Assembly (NCBI GenBank): GCA_026182355.1
Contig: JAPFBL010000255.1
Location: 3,410,001-3,474,000 of the forward strand
Direction of reading: 5' to 3'
Source of the DNA: Hermatobates lingyangjiaoensis
Taxonomy: Eukaryota; Arthropoda; Insecta; Hemiptera; Hermatobatidae
DNA: 64,000 nt
Shown here: piece by piece, positions 38,850 through 55,473 of the stretch
Numbering within the stretch: the stretch's first letter is position 1
How the letters are laid out: each line of letters begins with the position of its first letter
Translations under genes and position numbers: made by a program
The notes under the pieces: model-generated
The model's database searches: none
Told to the model about the DNA's origin: nothing
The model's input: only the letters and a program-made list of their open reading frames with translations

Positions 38850-38940
38850 AATTCTAACATTTTTATTTGAACTAGTCTTCGAGTTTTAATCTCAAAAATT
38901 TTTTTCACGATCACTATAGTTAACTTATAGTAAAATAAAA
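38850..38940. repeat. Dispersed repeat, 3' end fragment
   Basis: CACGATCACTATAGTTAACT and ATCTCAAAAATTTTTTT resemble the end of the 41005-42215 copy (CACTATCACTATACTTTACT), suggesting a third truncated copy. Confidence 0.45.
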
Positions 38941-41004
38941 ATAGTACTAGTGCATTGCAGATATGAAATTATAATTGATGTTGACAATGTAATTTTTATT
39001 ATCACAATGTGTTTATCTGTAATCATAAAAAAAAAACTTTTTATTGGTCCTCCTCAAGTGTAATCAAGACCGCCTGTGTGTAACCTAAGTATCAATATTA
39101 CTTATTAACGATAAAAGATCAAACCAATGACGATTTAACAAAAGGCCATCAAACAATAAGGAAAAGCGATGAATTGCAAACTGCAGATAGTAATGATAAT
39201 GAGTGAGATTTGGCTATTACTATAGAGTCCTTCTCATTAGATGACAGACTACTTTATAAGTTGGATAGCCAAATACTTTTGGAATACTCTTGTTCTTATG
39301 TAAACGATCCTTTGTAAATTAAAAACTATATTTAAAAGAATGACGCTACAGAGAAGAGAAAAAATGCTAAAGGATGTCATGAAATTGGGATACTTTAGAT
39401 CCTTATGCCAAGTTTAGGTGGCCAAGTCTGTGAAGAACTACAAATCGCATGTTAAAGTAACGAAGATCATTCCCTGTCAAATATTGGCCATTCGAGAATA
39501 ATGTGTCTAAGATGGGGATACATTTGGCGTACATCACAAAGAGTCAGGAAAATGTAGGTAGGAGAAGGTAGTCATGCTGGCAAATCTGAGAAGGTAGGCT
39601 TCCATACTACCATGAATAGACAGCACTTTATAAAGTCTTAGCTTCAGAGGAAGGTTGACTTTTAAAAAAGAGCTTTTTCACCAAATACAAACTACTGATA
39701 TGATATTCACTATAATTATATGAGCGAGCACATGTCATTTTGTATACATTCCTCATATTAGCAACAAGAAATACAGAATTACAAAAATGAAGTAGTTATA
39801 CTAATTTATAGACCTCAAATACATTTCTCCTCCTAAAGCATAGGAGCTACATATAACAGTATCATACGAATAGGAGTGCAAGAATAGATTTAAGTATCAT
39901 AAGACACCTACTTATACAACAACTACAACTTACCATACACAATACAATCCAAGTACTAACCTAACCACATCTCTCTGTTCACCTGAAACGCGATTGTCAC
40001 TTATAAGTCACATAACAGTAAAATATAAATAATTCTGTTAATGTAGAATGACTTAAAGATCATAAAAGATATACCTATTTAACGACTATCAGTTCACTTA
40101 CAGAGTAGATTTAAAATAAAATTATAATAATATCTCTTTATACACCTGAAAAGCTTTTATTTTTATTTACACCTAAAAATATATGATTTGCATGATAGGG
40201 TAGAAAGGGAATAGTCATGTAAATGTTGAAGTTCTAGGGTAGTGGTTCTGTTTATAGTCGGGGAGCTCTTAAATCTACGAATAGCTGGAGGCACATTATA
40301 TAAACATTTTCCATAAATTTAGTAATTCAGTCAATTACTAGATTTAATGTTTATAGAAACAAAATAAACATTATATGAATTATTTTAAATAATAGGTGAT
40401 ATAATTTTATAAGGTATTTAATTATAGCTGCTATATATTAACTTAGTGTTGTATAAATTAATTGTTATTATTATTACATTTGGTTTTCATTCAAAATGTT
40501 TATTTACCTAATGTATTTTGAAAACAAATCAAAATTTTCTTAAGTAATGAAAAAATGTCCAGTATTAACAGTTATAAACATCTACATTTTTGTTTATTTG
40601 AAAATTGAATTGGATAATTTGAACTGGTTTATGTTTAATTTTACTGTCAGTAAGCCCATTATGAAAAATATATCCAATTAATTGATTTATTTTGATAATA
40701 ATTAAATTTTGTCAGTCATGATGAAATGCAATTGGGATATTGTTAAGAATAAATTAGTGAACACAAAATGTGTGGCACTTGTAAATAATTATGATTTCAA
40801 CACGAAAAGGAACAGGTAATATCAATATCAAATTAAATCTTATGATATAGTGAAATTGCCAATCATGAAACATAACCAATAAGGTAGATTTTTAATAATC
40901 ATTGAAACATATAATTTATGTAATCAATAAACATAATGAACAAAATTCTCAATTTTGTCCATTTATTTTAATTATTAATTGAAAAAGATAATAAAATCAT
41001 AATA

Positions 41005-42215
41005 AAAAAGTCTAGAGTGCCATACATTCAAGTTTACCGGAGATTTTTTTCAGCATTTCATTCCTGGAGACGGTACAGATAGTGACTGAACCAGTTATCA
41101 ATATACACCCTTATTTTTGTTTACCACCAACTTATGCACCTAATATTCTTGGAATTACCACAGGAGGAATGACACATTTGTAAAGCCAAAGTAAAGATTT
41201 CATGTTACGAAATAATGTCTTACAGGAGAACATGACTTTTGTCCCTTTAGCCAGTGGATCTTTTACATGGCTAGAGGATCTGTTACTTTTAATGTCGGTC
41301 ATCTCACCTCCTTCTACAATGAAGATTGAAGCCAAAGTTTTCCCTTTGAGACTTCAAAATATTTCTATTTTGTCTGAAAAATGTCAGAGACATATAAGAA
41401 AAAAATGTCAGTGTCATCGGACACCGAGAAATTAGTATCTGGTTTGTGATATAGAGCAAAGAAATCCATTCCTTATACTTTAATATTGCCCAAAGATAAT
41501 ATGATTCTTAAATACAAGAAAATCTAAATCCGATATTAAGTTTTGTTCAACATATAGATTAATAGGAGCATTTTTTAGACAAATTCATCATACCATGGAA
41601 TTAAAGTATGGTACCATGGTAATAATTAAAGTATCATACCATGGAATTAAAAAGGAATTACCTCAACTCATACCCCACTTAATGCTCTAACTTTAGATGT
41701 AATTTCATTATGGTACGTCAAACGGTATAGCTTGCATCCTCCTCACAAGCTTTCAGATTGAATTATGTCACATTTTTTCTTTTTTTATTGAGAAAATATT
41801 TCTTGTTCTTTCAGAAATCTGAGGATATTTCAGTTATTGTCGCTTCTATGATAATGCCAAAATTTCAAAAAATTAAATTAGCGGTTGTGAGAAAAAACAC
41901 ATGTTGGCCAAAAAAGTAACTTTCCTATCATGCATAGATCCTGCCAAACTGTATAGCATACTACACTGTGAGGTCAATATTTTTGGAAAATATGAATTTG
42001 ATCCATCAGACTGTGGACTGCACATCTTCATATTTTTGTATAATATGAATTTGATCCACCAAAGATTGTGGACTGTTGCATGTACACAAGCTTTTGGATA
42101 CACCCATATAGACATCATTGAAAAAAAGTCATGAAACAACTTTGGGGGACCTCAAAATCTCGAGACCGAATTTTTTCACTATCACTATACTTTACTTGCA
42201 GTAGAGTACATAATA
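41005..42215. repeat. Unclassified dispersed repeat, longest copy (~1.2 kb)
   Basis: Its first 400 bases match 20340-20815 and 56245-56400; its last 790 bases match 31115-32320. Internally it has a duplicated ATATGAATTTGATCCA block (about 55 bases apart) and a CATACCATGGAATTAAA repeat. No transposase or RT frame remains, so the class is unknown. Confidence 0.65.
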
Positions 42216-43438
42216 TGAATTGCTTAAATAATTAATCGAGATGGAGTAACTGATGAAAGCATAGGCCAAAGACAGTAATCAACTGTACCCGCCATTTAGA
42301 CAATGCAAGTGATTAAAACATTTGATATTTTAACTTTAATAATCAAATAGATTTCGTATTTGATTTATTGAGAGCTTGCACTTCCAAACAATGCAGTTTA
42401 ATATTAAACATCACTTATCTGTCAAAGAACCATACCTGTGCACGCACTATTAGACTCCATGGTATAATGATTTTTCATCTTCTATCCCTTTTCCTGACTT
42501 TTCAAGGGTGAAATCCAATAAATAAGTTCAATTTTATTAACTAAATACGTATGGTTAATACGAATGTCCCAATAACCAATCTCAGAGCAGCGACCATCAT
42601 TTTCCTTTTAAAAATCTGCCTAATGGAATCACCACTCCATAACTTGTCTACATAATATTGTTTGTTTAAATTTTAGTTCCTCTAAATATTTGCCAACTTC
42701 TGATTCCGAACTTTAAATTATGATTTAAAAATGCAGACAAACATCTCCTACTTGACAGCAGGTAGCTTCTATAACACGTATTCAAAACGCGTTTATTTAT
42801 ATAAAACATTGTTTACACGGAAACATGGTTCATAATTTTGAAGTTTAACAGAGTAACTGCTGCAAACCAGAATAAGTTAAAAACTATGTTTAAATAGAAA
42901 TATTATAGTAGAATAGTATATAAATTGTTATAACAACTTCCTTCATGCTGCTTATAATTAATTAGTTTTTTTTAGTTAATTATTACTTATTAGTTTAAGT
43001 AATAATTAATATCTCAAGTATTAAGTAATATTGGTTCGACACCTTTTGAAACATGAAATATTCAATATTGTACTTATTACATACAAGTTTGATCATCTTA
43101 CTCCCTTATTGCAACAACATTCTATGAATATAAAATGATACAGAATTTACTATACTAAATTTAATATAGATGTTAATTACTTACTTTTAATTATATACTG
43201 TTCAATCGTGTGCAATCACCCAAATCAATTTTTTTTTCAACCCTAGCGACCTGTCTTTGTTATTTTCATAACCTATTTTCACAAGGGAACCTTGTAAATG
43301 AGATCCAACAATATTTCACCAGCCATCCACTAACACTAACTTTACATATATACATTATTAAGCATTCAACGTTGAAGTAGAGTCCTTTTAAGCTGATGAC
43401 ATTATGGGGTGAAAAAAAACATGTATTACAATTCCCTT

Positions 43439-43444
43439 TTTAAT
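43439..43444 (-). terminator. RpS23: Possible RpS23 poly(A) signal
   Basis: A minus-strand ATTAAA, the commonest variant hexamer, lies 45 bases past the stop. No AATAAA is seen closer on that strand. Confidence 0.35.
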
Positions 43445-43488
43445 AATCAAAGGTTTTGTATAATAAAAAATAAAATAACATGGTAGAA

Positions 43489-47569
<4,081 letters not shown>

Positions 47570-47640
47570 TTAAACTTAAGAATAACAAATGTGAAGACCT
47601 TTCAAACTATATCCACGTGAAACAACCAGGTTAGGATGTT
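47570..47640 (-). promoter_or_regulatory. RpS23: Candidate RpS23 5' UTR and promoter
   Basis: The minus strand upstream of ATG has TCTTC at 47593-47597, a possible 5'-TOP-like start about 25 bases before the start codon, and a CACGTG E-box at 47614-47619. Ribosomal protein genes normally start at a pyrimidine tract; this one is short, so the call is tentative. Confidence 0.3.
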
Positions 47641-47944
47641 AAGATTCAGCAATGCTTACGAATATGACCAGTGTTGCTTTAAATGTAAAAATTTCTCTCC
47701 AGTATTACTTATTTTCTTTATCCAGTATTATTTTCTTTATTTAAAAACTCATTTAATCCTTCATGTATTTTGTCAAATTAAAGATATTTATAATAATTGG
47801 TTATAAAAAAAAAATAGTAAAGATCAATTCACTGGGAAAACTTTTTCTTTGCATTTATTTAATTTAATAACATTCATGATCAATGTTTAACTTTAAATAA
47901 CAAATTACTCTGCTTAAATAATTTATTTATGTAAATAATGCTTT

Positions 47945-48965
47945 AAGGTAAACTTTACTTACTGCCTAATAAAATTTGTTAAATGAAAACTATTATATAT
48001 TATAATTATATCGAAATTAGTTTATTAATTCAGATCAGCCAAGTTTTAATGGAATAAATTGATCACATATTTCATAATATGTTTATGTTAAAAACTTCAA
48101 ATTTTAATATGACACTAAAATAAAAATTGTATACCATGAATTGATATTAAGCAAGCAATTTGTGTGTTCCTTTCTTTCAGGACATTCATTGTGATGGACA
48201 ATTTTATTATTATACACATGCGTATGTATTTCCAAAGATGAAATGGTTGCCCAGTCAGACCATATAATACTAAGAATAACGTGGAAAAGAGCAATTACTT
48301 AGTATCATATATATTTCAAACAATAGTTTGTTATCAGGAGAAGATTAGAACAAAAAATAATGTGAGAGTGATATATTCTGACATATCTAACATTCGATAT
48401 CCTAAGATAACTTAATTGTTAGTGAATAAAAGGTTTAAGATAAGTATAAATAAAAATGAAAAATGATGCTAACGTATTTATGACACCTGCACTTTAGCCT
48501 TCATATGAATAGCCTTTAGCCTTCATGGCTGTTCTAAAGGTGATAAATGTGGTTCATTTCTTTATTACTTTCCATTTTATTTAAAAGAAACGACATTAGC
48601 CATAACAAAAACATAGCCATATTGTGCAGAGATTTGCTTCTTCTTCATGATCAATGGTTAATGGTAAATAACAAAATACCCAGCAAGTTTAACTATTGAT
48701 CAGATATAATTTTATAAACATAATATAATTCAAACATAATTTGGTTAGTGGAACTAACCAAACACACTTTATTTTTATCATGATACTACAAGGTAAAGTT
48801 TACTTACTACCTAATTAAATTTGTTGAATACATTTTATATATTCTTAATTAGATCAAAATTAATTAATTAATTTAGATCAATCAAGAAATTATGGAATGA
48901 AAAAACCAAATATTTCATAATACAGTTTAGTCAGAAATTTCAAAGTTTAGAATGATACTTAACCT
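47945..48965. repeat. Pair of diverged direct repeats (~180 bp each)
   Basis: About 47945-48135 and 48790-48965 share AAGGTAAA.TTTACTTACT, CTAAT.AAATTTGTT, AGATCA..CAAG and ATATTTCATAATA in order. They are separated by about 650 unrelated bases. Confidence 0.65.
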
Positions 48966-49978
48966 ATAAGTATTAATTTTTTTTATTCAAAATTTTGAAT
49001 CTCTATTGAATAAGAATGCGTTATAAAAAATATTCTTATATAGCGTTTATATTCTTTGTAAAATATTTGTTAAAACAGTTTATTATATATTAGATGCTAA
49101 CTACATACCATTTCCTTCTTCTGAGAGCTTTTGTTTTAATTCAGTTAACAACACATCATTCGAACTGATGCGGGATAGGTTTGTTATTAGATATCAACTT
49201 AAATTAATAATGTAATGATCCATGATGTATAAAGTCATAATGCATCAATTTTTCTACAAATTAAAATAATGAAGCCAGTTAGTGACTATGTATTCAGAAT
49301 AGTAAGAAAGAGAAGCTATCCTTTCATCAAAGAATTTTCTATTTTGCTGAAGGTGGTATGGTATCCAGATTATAGTGATTCCTGATTGATTCTTTCCTTT
49401 TTTTTTTCTCTGTTTTAACATCAAATTATATGCTTAAGAATTTCAACATAAACATCATAAGAACAAATGAATTATTTCTTAATTTTTCAATATATTAATA
49501 AAAAAGGGTTTATATATTTTATTTAAATTACATGATTCATTTGTAGACATTACAAAGGAACTATATTTTACTATTAAATATAACTCATTTACAGTAAACA
49601 TTATAAACGAATACTTATTACATTGTTATACTTAAGCATTATTACTTTTGACTCCTGTATTAAAAATCAGAAAGAGTTTTAAATGTCATTTAAATTCATT
49701 TTCAAGAAATATTACTTAGCACAGTGGAACGGTTTTTTAGTGTGCTATAATTTAATAAATCATTCATGAGAAATACTTCAAAGAATGTTTGAATAGACTT
49801 TTCATAATTATAAGCTATGCATGTATTTCTATTGGTTTAGAATTTTTAAAATGTTTTATTTCAGTTTATTTAGTTTAGTTCAGTTATTTCAGTTTAGTTA
49901 ACCTCAAACAACGGTTTTCAAAGAATTTGTATACTTGTGCTCTTTGGAGTTCTTGTTTTAAATTGTTTGGAGTTTGAA

Positions 49979-50275
49979 GACTGTATGATAGATGATATCA
50001 TGGCCATATGTTACTTTCTTACTCTTACTTTTGGAATGAAATGACTTCATTTAATTGAATGTATCCATTATTTACTCATCACAAATTTAAATTTTAACGA
50101 AGCTATCATCAGATGATAACAACATCTATCATAACAAGACTGTATGATAGATGATATCATGACCATATGTTACTTACTTACTCTTACCATTGGAATGAAA
50201 TGACTTCATTTAATTAAATGTATCCATATTTACTCATCACAAATTTAAATTTTAACGAAGCTCTCATCTTGTAAC
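49979..50275. repeat. Direct duplication, ~159-bp spacing
   Basis: GACTGTATGATAGATGATAT through CATCACAAATTTAAATTTTA and CGAAGCT occurs at 49979 and again at 50138 with only a few differences. AGATGATAACAACATCTATC lies between the copies. Confidence 0.85.
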
Positions 50276-52139
50276 TTCAAAGTTTTCATTCCCTATACAC
50301 AAACAAAACAACATTTTCTTCATGTTATTGAAATACATCAATTATATTCCAATATATAACCTTCATTATTTTTTAAGTTAAGGTTATTTTTATACACAGT
50401 AATATTATCAAGGATAAAACTTTGTATGAAATTATAGTATGAATATGAATTAATTACTTAAATGGAAGAAACTTTTTAAAGAATACTGTGAGTGTTCCTA
50501 CGAAATGCAAATGTTGTTCTTAATATTTCAATTCTCAGAAATAAGACGTCAAAATTTACATACACATAGGTAAAAGATGTTACTAGTGTTCCAGGTTTGA
50601 AGGTAAAATAATAAATAAGTAGTATATTGATATACTGGTTCAGGGGCAATTCTTATAAGTGTATTGATAATGCTATTATTAGAGTAGATTACATGTCTAT
50701 AATATTAATATTAAAAAGTTACATATTGAAATAAGAATACCAGTTTTATATTATTCATTAAAGTTAATAAACAAAGAATGTAAAATTTCAAAAAGTAAAA
50801 AAAATGAACATCCAAAACAAAATACATTTGAGAATTAACTTTGTAAGAAGAGATAGGTTGCAATTTCATAACTGAATATTTCATTAGTACAGTAATTTTT
50901 TCTGTATAAGCGATTTTTTTTACATATGGGATCTGAAGTGGGATGTAAAACTAATTATAATGTTCATTTGCTTTGTAGAGCAAAGAAACAAAACTTAATT
51001 ATTTTCTGAGATTTTTGTTTTTGTTGAACAATCATTTTTGTTAGCCAATAATCTATTCAAGTTTATTATTAGCTGAAGTTGAAAAGGGTGTTTCTACAAC
51101 CTATAGTTCTCTTAGGAGATCACATACTGATTGTGAAACGTCTGGTTATTTTCCTCGGAAATTTTACACATGAAAACGCGTTGAACTTTTATTAATATCT
51201 CGTGTCTTTTATTTCTTTATGGAATGAACGTATATACAGATAATGATTTTTATATTAATAGTTAATGATAACTACCTCTTTCATATAATGGACAATAATG
51301 TTACTTCAAGTTGTTCGCTATCTTATAATTTAGAATTAACGTTTTTCTTCATTCTATCTTGAAACTATTTATCATTTGCATTATTGCATTTTTTTTAAAT
51401 TTAAGAATGTCAGCATGAAGCTTGAAACTTTGGAAAGCCTGTATTATTTTCTTCTGGCATTATAATTCTCATAGAATTTATAAACCGTATTAAATACATA
51501 AGAATCTTAAAGTTTCTGATCGATACCATCAGAGGTTTGAAGAGAATATTGTCACAAAAGCAAAGTCAATATTGTCAACCATGTGGAACCATACTGAAGA
51601 TAAATATCTTTGGACTCTTCATTCATTCCTCTTCAGTTTATGAATATAGACAAAAAATTAATGTTCTTACCTTTTCTGAAACATTTCACTTGTCTATTGA
51701 CATTAATTACTGATTTGATTTTTAGTAGTTTTATGAGGTTGTTCTTTTTATTATAATTTGCAATTTGAATAAGTGCATTTCGGAATGGAATGTTTTTTCT
51801 AATAATGTTATTGAGATAAAATAATTCAGGTGAACTTCTAATATCGATTTAAGAAATTAAGGAACATATTTGAAAATAAACAACTTTGAATATTTGGTGT
51901 TAATTGTTTAGAGAAGAAATTGATCCACATAAAATATGTAATATTGCAAATAATATTGTAATATTATGTAATTATGCATTTCTGTAAATTTTTTAATTTT
52001 TATTATTAGATGATTTAGTATATATTTATTTTGTGTATTAAAAAGGTATTTTATTTCATGATGTCTAATAAAAGTTACTTGTAGGGGACTACAATCTGAT
52101 TGTAAGAAACGTCAGAATTAAATTGAAAACTTCAACAAA

Positions 52140-52439
52140 ACGCGGGCATTGCTCGTGACGTCACCTCTCAAAATGGTTGCCGGGGTTGTCAACTTCAGTA
52201 GTAGAGAGGCCGTGTAGGTATTTGTAGGTGTGTCGCGTCTCTCTTCCGGGGATAATGCCGTTTGTAGTTTTATTATATAGGTATTCAACGCTTAAGTGCA
52301 GGAGTAGGAATAAAATAAGATATATGTTTAAGAATGTTGGCTTTTGTGTTCTTCGGGACGTAAAGTGATCCATTCGTTCATTATCTTTCTTACATATATT
52401 TGTATTTCTAGTTCCTGTAGTTATTCTAAGTGAAGCAAA
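52140..52439 (+). promoter_or_regulatory. Liprin-alpha promoter and 5' UTR, CpG-enriched, with CRE
   Basis: About ten CpG dinucleotides occur in 52140-52265, against a CpG-poor background. A perfect CRE palindrome TGACGTCA sits at 52156-52163, followed by CAAAATGG, a YY1/Pho-like core. A pyrimidine-rich stretch ending TTTCTAG at 52411 is a plausible acceptor, so the 5' UTR may contain a short intron. Transcription probably begins between 52165 and 52260. Confidence 0.5.
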
Positions 52440-52688
52440 ATGTGGAATATGATGTGCGATGTTATGCCAACTATCTCAGAAGACAGTATTAGCCAAAGAA
52501 GTTCCCAATTTTCGGGTGAAGATGCCAATTTCGAACAACTTATGGTGTCTATGCTGGATGAGAGGGACAAACTTATGGACAGTTTACGAGAAACTCAGGA
52601 AAGATTGAGTGAAACAGAAGCAAAATTATCAGAAGTCGAAAAGGAAAGAGATTCATTGCAGAGACAGATTTCTGCCAACCTTCCTCAG
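52440..52688 (+). CDS. Liprin-alpha: Liprin-alpha (PPFIA family), first coding exon
   Basis: Scaffold protein of presynaptic active zones that binds LAR-type receptor phosphatases. The exon encodes 83 aa from ATG and ends LPQ at CAG|GTGTGT, phase 0. MMCDVMPTISED and then FEQLMVSMLDERDKL, LRETQERL and ERDSLQRQ match the liprin-alpha N-terminus (vertebrate MMCEVMPTISE, HFEQLMVSMLEERDRL). MWNMMCDVMPTISED is the insect form. Residues 30-80 have coiled-coil heptads. The rest of the protein (long coiled coil and three SAM domains) lies beyond the window. Reading on past 52688 gives a short intronic extension that I treat as unspliced read-through. Confidence 0.95.
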
Positions 52689-54394
52689 GTGTGTACTACG
52701 TCTACTCTCATTCAGTGTCATCGTGCCCCTTATTCCTGGCCTTATTGATTCCAAACCGGTTATCCCAAACACCCTTTGTGATAGTCCTACACCCTCCTTT
52801 ATATAGCCAATTACACTGGGTTTTCATTTATTGAAAATGCTAACCTACATTTCCTGCTATCATTATTGATTTACTGTTCTTTAAAAACTCAAGCTCATTT
52901 GTTTTAAGGGAACAGATTGTTGTGAGAGTGTAGTGACTTTACACAAAAGGTTTGACTAAAATAACTCCCTATGCATTTTTTACTAAGATATCATTATTTT
53001 AAAAATGAAATATGTAGCATATACGTACATATGATATATAGTTTGTCTTCTTAAGGCTTGTTTAAGTTTATAATTGCATGTTCAAATTACATGTGTACTA
53101 ACATTTTATTCACTATGTACAATTCATATAAGGTAGAATTGAGAGTATGGAACATTGATGTGGTAATACAACTCAATGTGAATAAAGGAATATGCATTCT
53201 TTGAATTAATTTTCGATTTTAGTTTATTCATATCGTACGTTGCTTGTTTGATTTCTTATCAACTATGCTTTTGATTATATATCAGTACACCTACAGGCTG
53301 ATACACTCCTATAACAATTAGTGAAACTTAATGAACATTAGACAGAAGGGACGGCGTTTTGTATGTTTCTTTATTGTTTTTGTTGTAGATCTAGCAAGAC
53401 AATTTTAGACCATGTTAAATGTATTAAGTATTGTTATATAATTTTGTTCCCTTAAGTTTCTGTTTAAATTAATTCCTTTCTATATTCCTTTCTCTCAAAA
53501 GTTTTCATATATGTTTAATCCTGCAAAAATTACCCTACTCAAAACATTTTTCCCGTAAAGACCTCATCGGTTTAAATAAATTACGGGTTTAAGAACAAAA
53601 TTATTGTTGATCTCGTATAGTTTGAGTAATTTAAAACTAGAATCCCTATCATGGTGTACTATATTGGAACACTATATTGGAATGTACTATATGTGCTTGG
53701 AAACTGAATGAAAATTAATTATATTATTATAAGATAATGTATAAGAGTAAGGGTTTTCGAGAAACTTTTAATTCCATATTGCAATTGATTTCATTCTGGA
53801 TTCTTCATCCCATTAGTACATTTTTTTCTATCTCAAAATGAATTTCGATCTATGGGAAAATTTCTTATGTATGTACTTAAATTGTGTTTTAACATGAGAA
53901 AACTGAAAATGGCTCATTTTTACATGTGACTGTTTTACTGTTTTGTACTTATTTCTCTCAACATAATTTTTTAATCCTTTGTTCAACATAATTTCGAGTA
54001 TGTCTGTATATACTGCTTAAAATTAAAGGAATTATTATTGTTTAAAGAAATGAAGCAAGCCAGAAATGTAGTGCGGACATATTTATGGGATAGAACTAGG
54101 ATTACATGATATTTACTTATTGATTTGCTAATGTGAAAGTTGTATCATTCGTGTTCATACATAAATGTCTAAAATAAACCCTGATATTCTAAATTGGATC
54201 AATATTTTGTCACTGGTAACAGTCCTTGTCAAATAACAGAAACAGAATAGAACAATTCTGACGAGGACTGTTAAAGAATCTTAGCCTCATTTTAAAATAA
54301 TGCTGTGGTTTTTACGTTTTGTTTTATGTCATGTACATGTTATAACGAAATGAATAGAAAGATAGACACAGATATAACTCACTTCTACAGGGTG

Positions 54395-54838
54395 GGCCAT
54401 AAGTTTCAATACATAGGAAAAATAAACATTCGTATATTTAACAAATTGTTATTTACATAATGTGCTCTATATGACTACTATTGTTTTGAATACACATATT
54501 AATACGTGTTTGCCATTGTTGATGAACACGCATTAGCACGGTAATGGCGTTGGTGAAACGTTCCTTGAGATGATTTATGCCCCGTGTCATTTCCTGATAC
54601 ACCATGGCTTTTAAGTGTCCCCAAAGATAGAAATCAAGTCGTGTATTTTTTCTTAGATTCCGTATAATCGCAGCAAGTATAGTAGCCGATGTGTCATCAT
54701 CGGTGGCCCTACGTCTTGGACTACTTCGTGGTTTATATGCTACATTTCCAGTTTTCTTACACTTACAAATAAGTTTTGCTACAGTGTTGTGTGTGGTACT
54801 CGTTCCATGTTTTTCCATTAAGCTCTGCTGCCACCATG
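54395..54838 (-). pseudogene. Tc1/mariner-type transposase remnant with internal deletion
   Basis: The minus-strand frame encodes an N-terminal helix-turn-helix-like part (HNTVAKLICKCKKTGNVAYK, PRSSPRRRATDD), as in the HTH/linker of insect Tc1/mariner-like transposases. It then jumps directly to LDFYLWGHLKAMVYQ, the C-terminal catalytic block, and a final RFTNAITVL helix. The DDE core between is missing: 121 aa against the usual 330-350. The low-coordinate end reads CAGGGTGGGCCATAAG, a plausible terminal repeat, though I found no matching partner. Confidence 0.65.
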
Positions 54839-54903
54839 CGATTGCTTCCCGATCCAGCCATTAGTATAACTTCAATTCGTTACTCATTTTATATATATCA
54901 ATA

Positions 54904-55079
54904 ATTAAACCACACTATGAAATTAGAAAAAAAGTCTAAGAACTTTCGACCGCAACAAGCGGTCTTCGTCAGTCAAAACCTAACTGGTTGTTGGGTTGGA
55001 TTTTGACTCTGACGAAGACTGCTTGTTGCGGTTGAAAAAAATCTGGTCTTTTTTTTTCATTTCATATTGTGGTTTGATC
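54904..55079. mobile_element. Foldback element of the 24277 family
   Basis: Its ends AAACCACACTATGAAATT and TTTCATATTGTGGTTT match those of 24277-24433. The minus-strand left arm reads CTGACGAAGACCGC then GCGGTCGAAAG (54943-54972), giving a perfect 6-bp stem. The right arm has the same core at 55009-55038. Confidence 0.85.
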
Positions 55080-55148
55080 ATTGATTGTTATTTCACTTTT
55101 TTATGTGAAATCTTGTAAACAGAAAAACGATCCAAAAGGACAACAAAC

Positions 55149-55473
55149 GTTTCACAGTAAACCACAGACACAGAAAGCGAAATACACTTACTGTCGTTTT
55201 TCTTTTCTTTTCGATTCAGAAGACACACTTACTGTCTTTTTTCTTTTCTTTTCTTTTCGATTCAGAAGACACACTTACTGTCTTTTTTCTTTTCTTTTCT
55301 TTTCGATTCAGAAGACACACTTACTGTCTTTTTTCCTTTCTTTTCTTTTCGATTCAGAAGACACACTTACTGTCGTTTTTCCTTTCTTTTCTTTTCGATT
55401 CAGAAGACACACTTACTGTCTTTTTTCCTTTCTTTCCGTTTCTTTTTCCTGTGTCTGTGGTTTACTGTGAAAC
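55149..55473. mobile_element. Foldback element carrying a 46-bp minisatellite
   Basis: GTTTCACAGTAAACCACAGA is mirrored by TCTGTGGTTTACTGTGAAAC. The GATTCAGAAGACACAC block repeats at 55213, 55259, 55305, 55351 and 55397, a constant 46-base period. The unit is strongly strand-asymmetric (CTTTTCTTTTCTTTTC). The resulting 129-codon frame is an artefact of the repeat. Confidence 0.85.

Larger units (their letters stand above)
36420..43438. other. Intergenic region between UNC5 and RpS23
   Basis: It holds the 137-bp duplication, the SINE and the dispersed repeat. The rest is AT-rich with no coding potential I can support. Confidence 0.6.
47640..52139. other. Intergenic region between RpS23 and liprin-alpha
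   Basis: Very AT-rich. It contains two pairs of direct duplications (see 47945-48965 and 49979-50275) and no credible gene. Confidence 0.6.

Noticed and set aside
52689..52748. Extension of the liprin-alpha frame by 19 residues
   Set aside because: It follows a consensus donor at a conserved exon end, so it is intron read-through rather than a real C-terminus.
55081..55470. 129-aa open frame
   Set aside because: Produced by the 46-bp minisatellite inside a foldback element; composition is Phe/Ser-rich repeats with no protein family.
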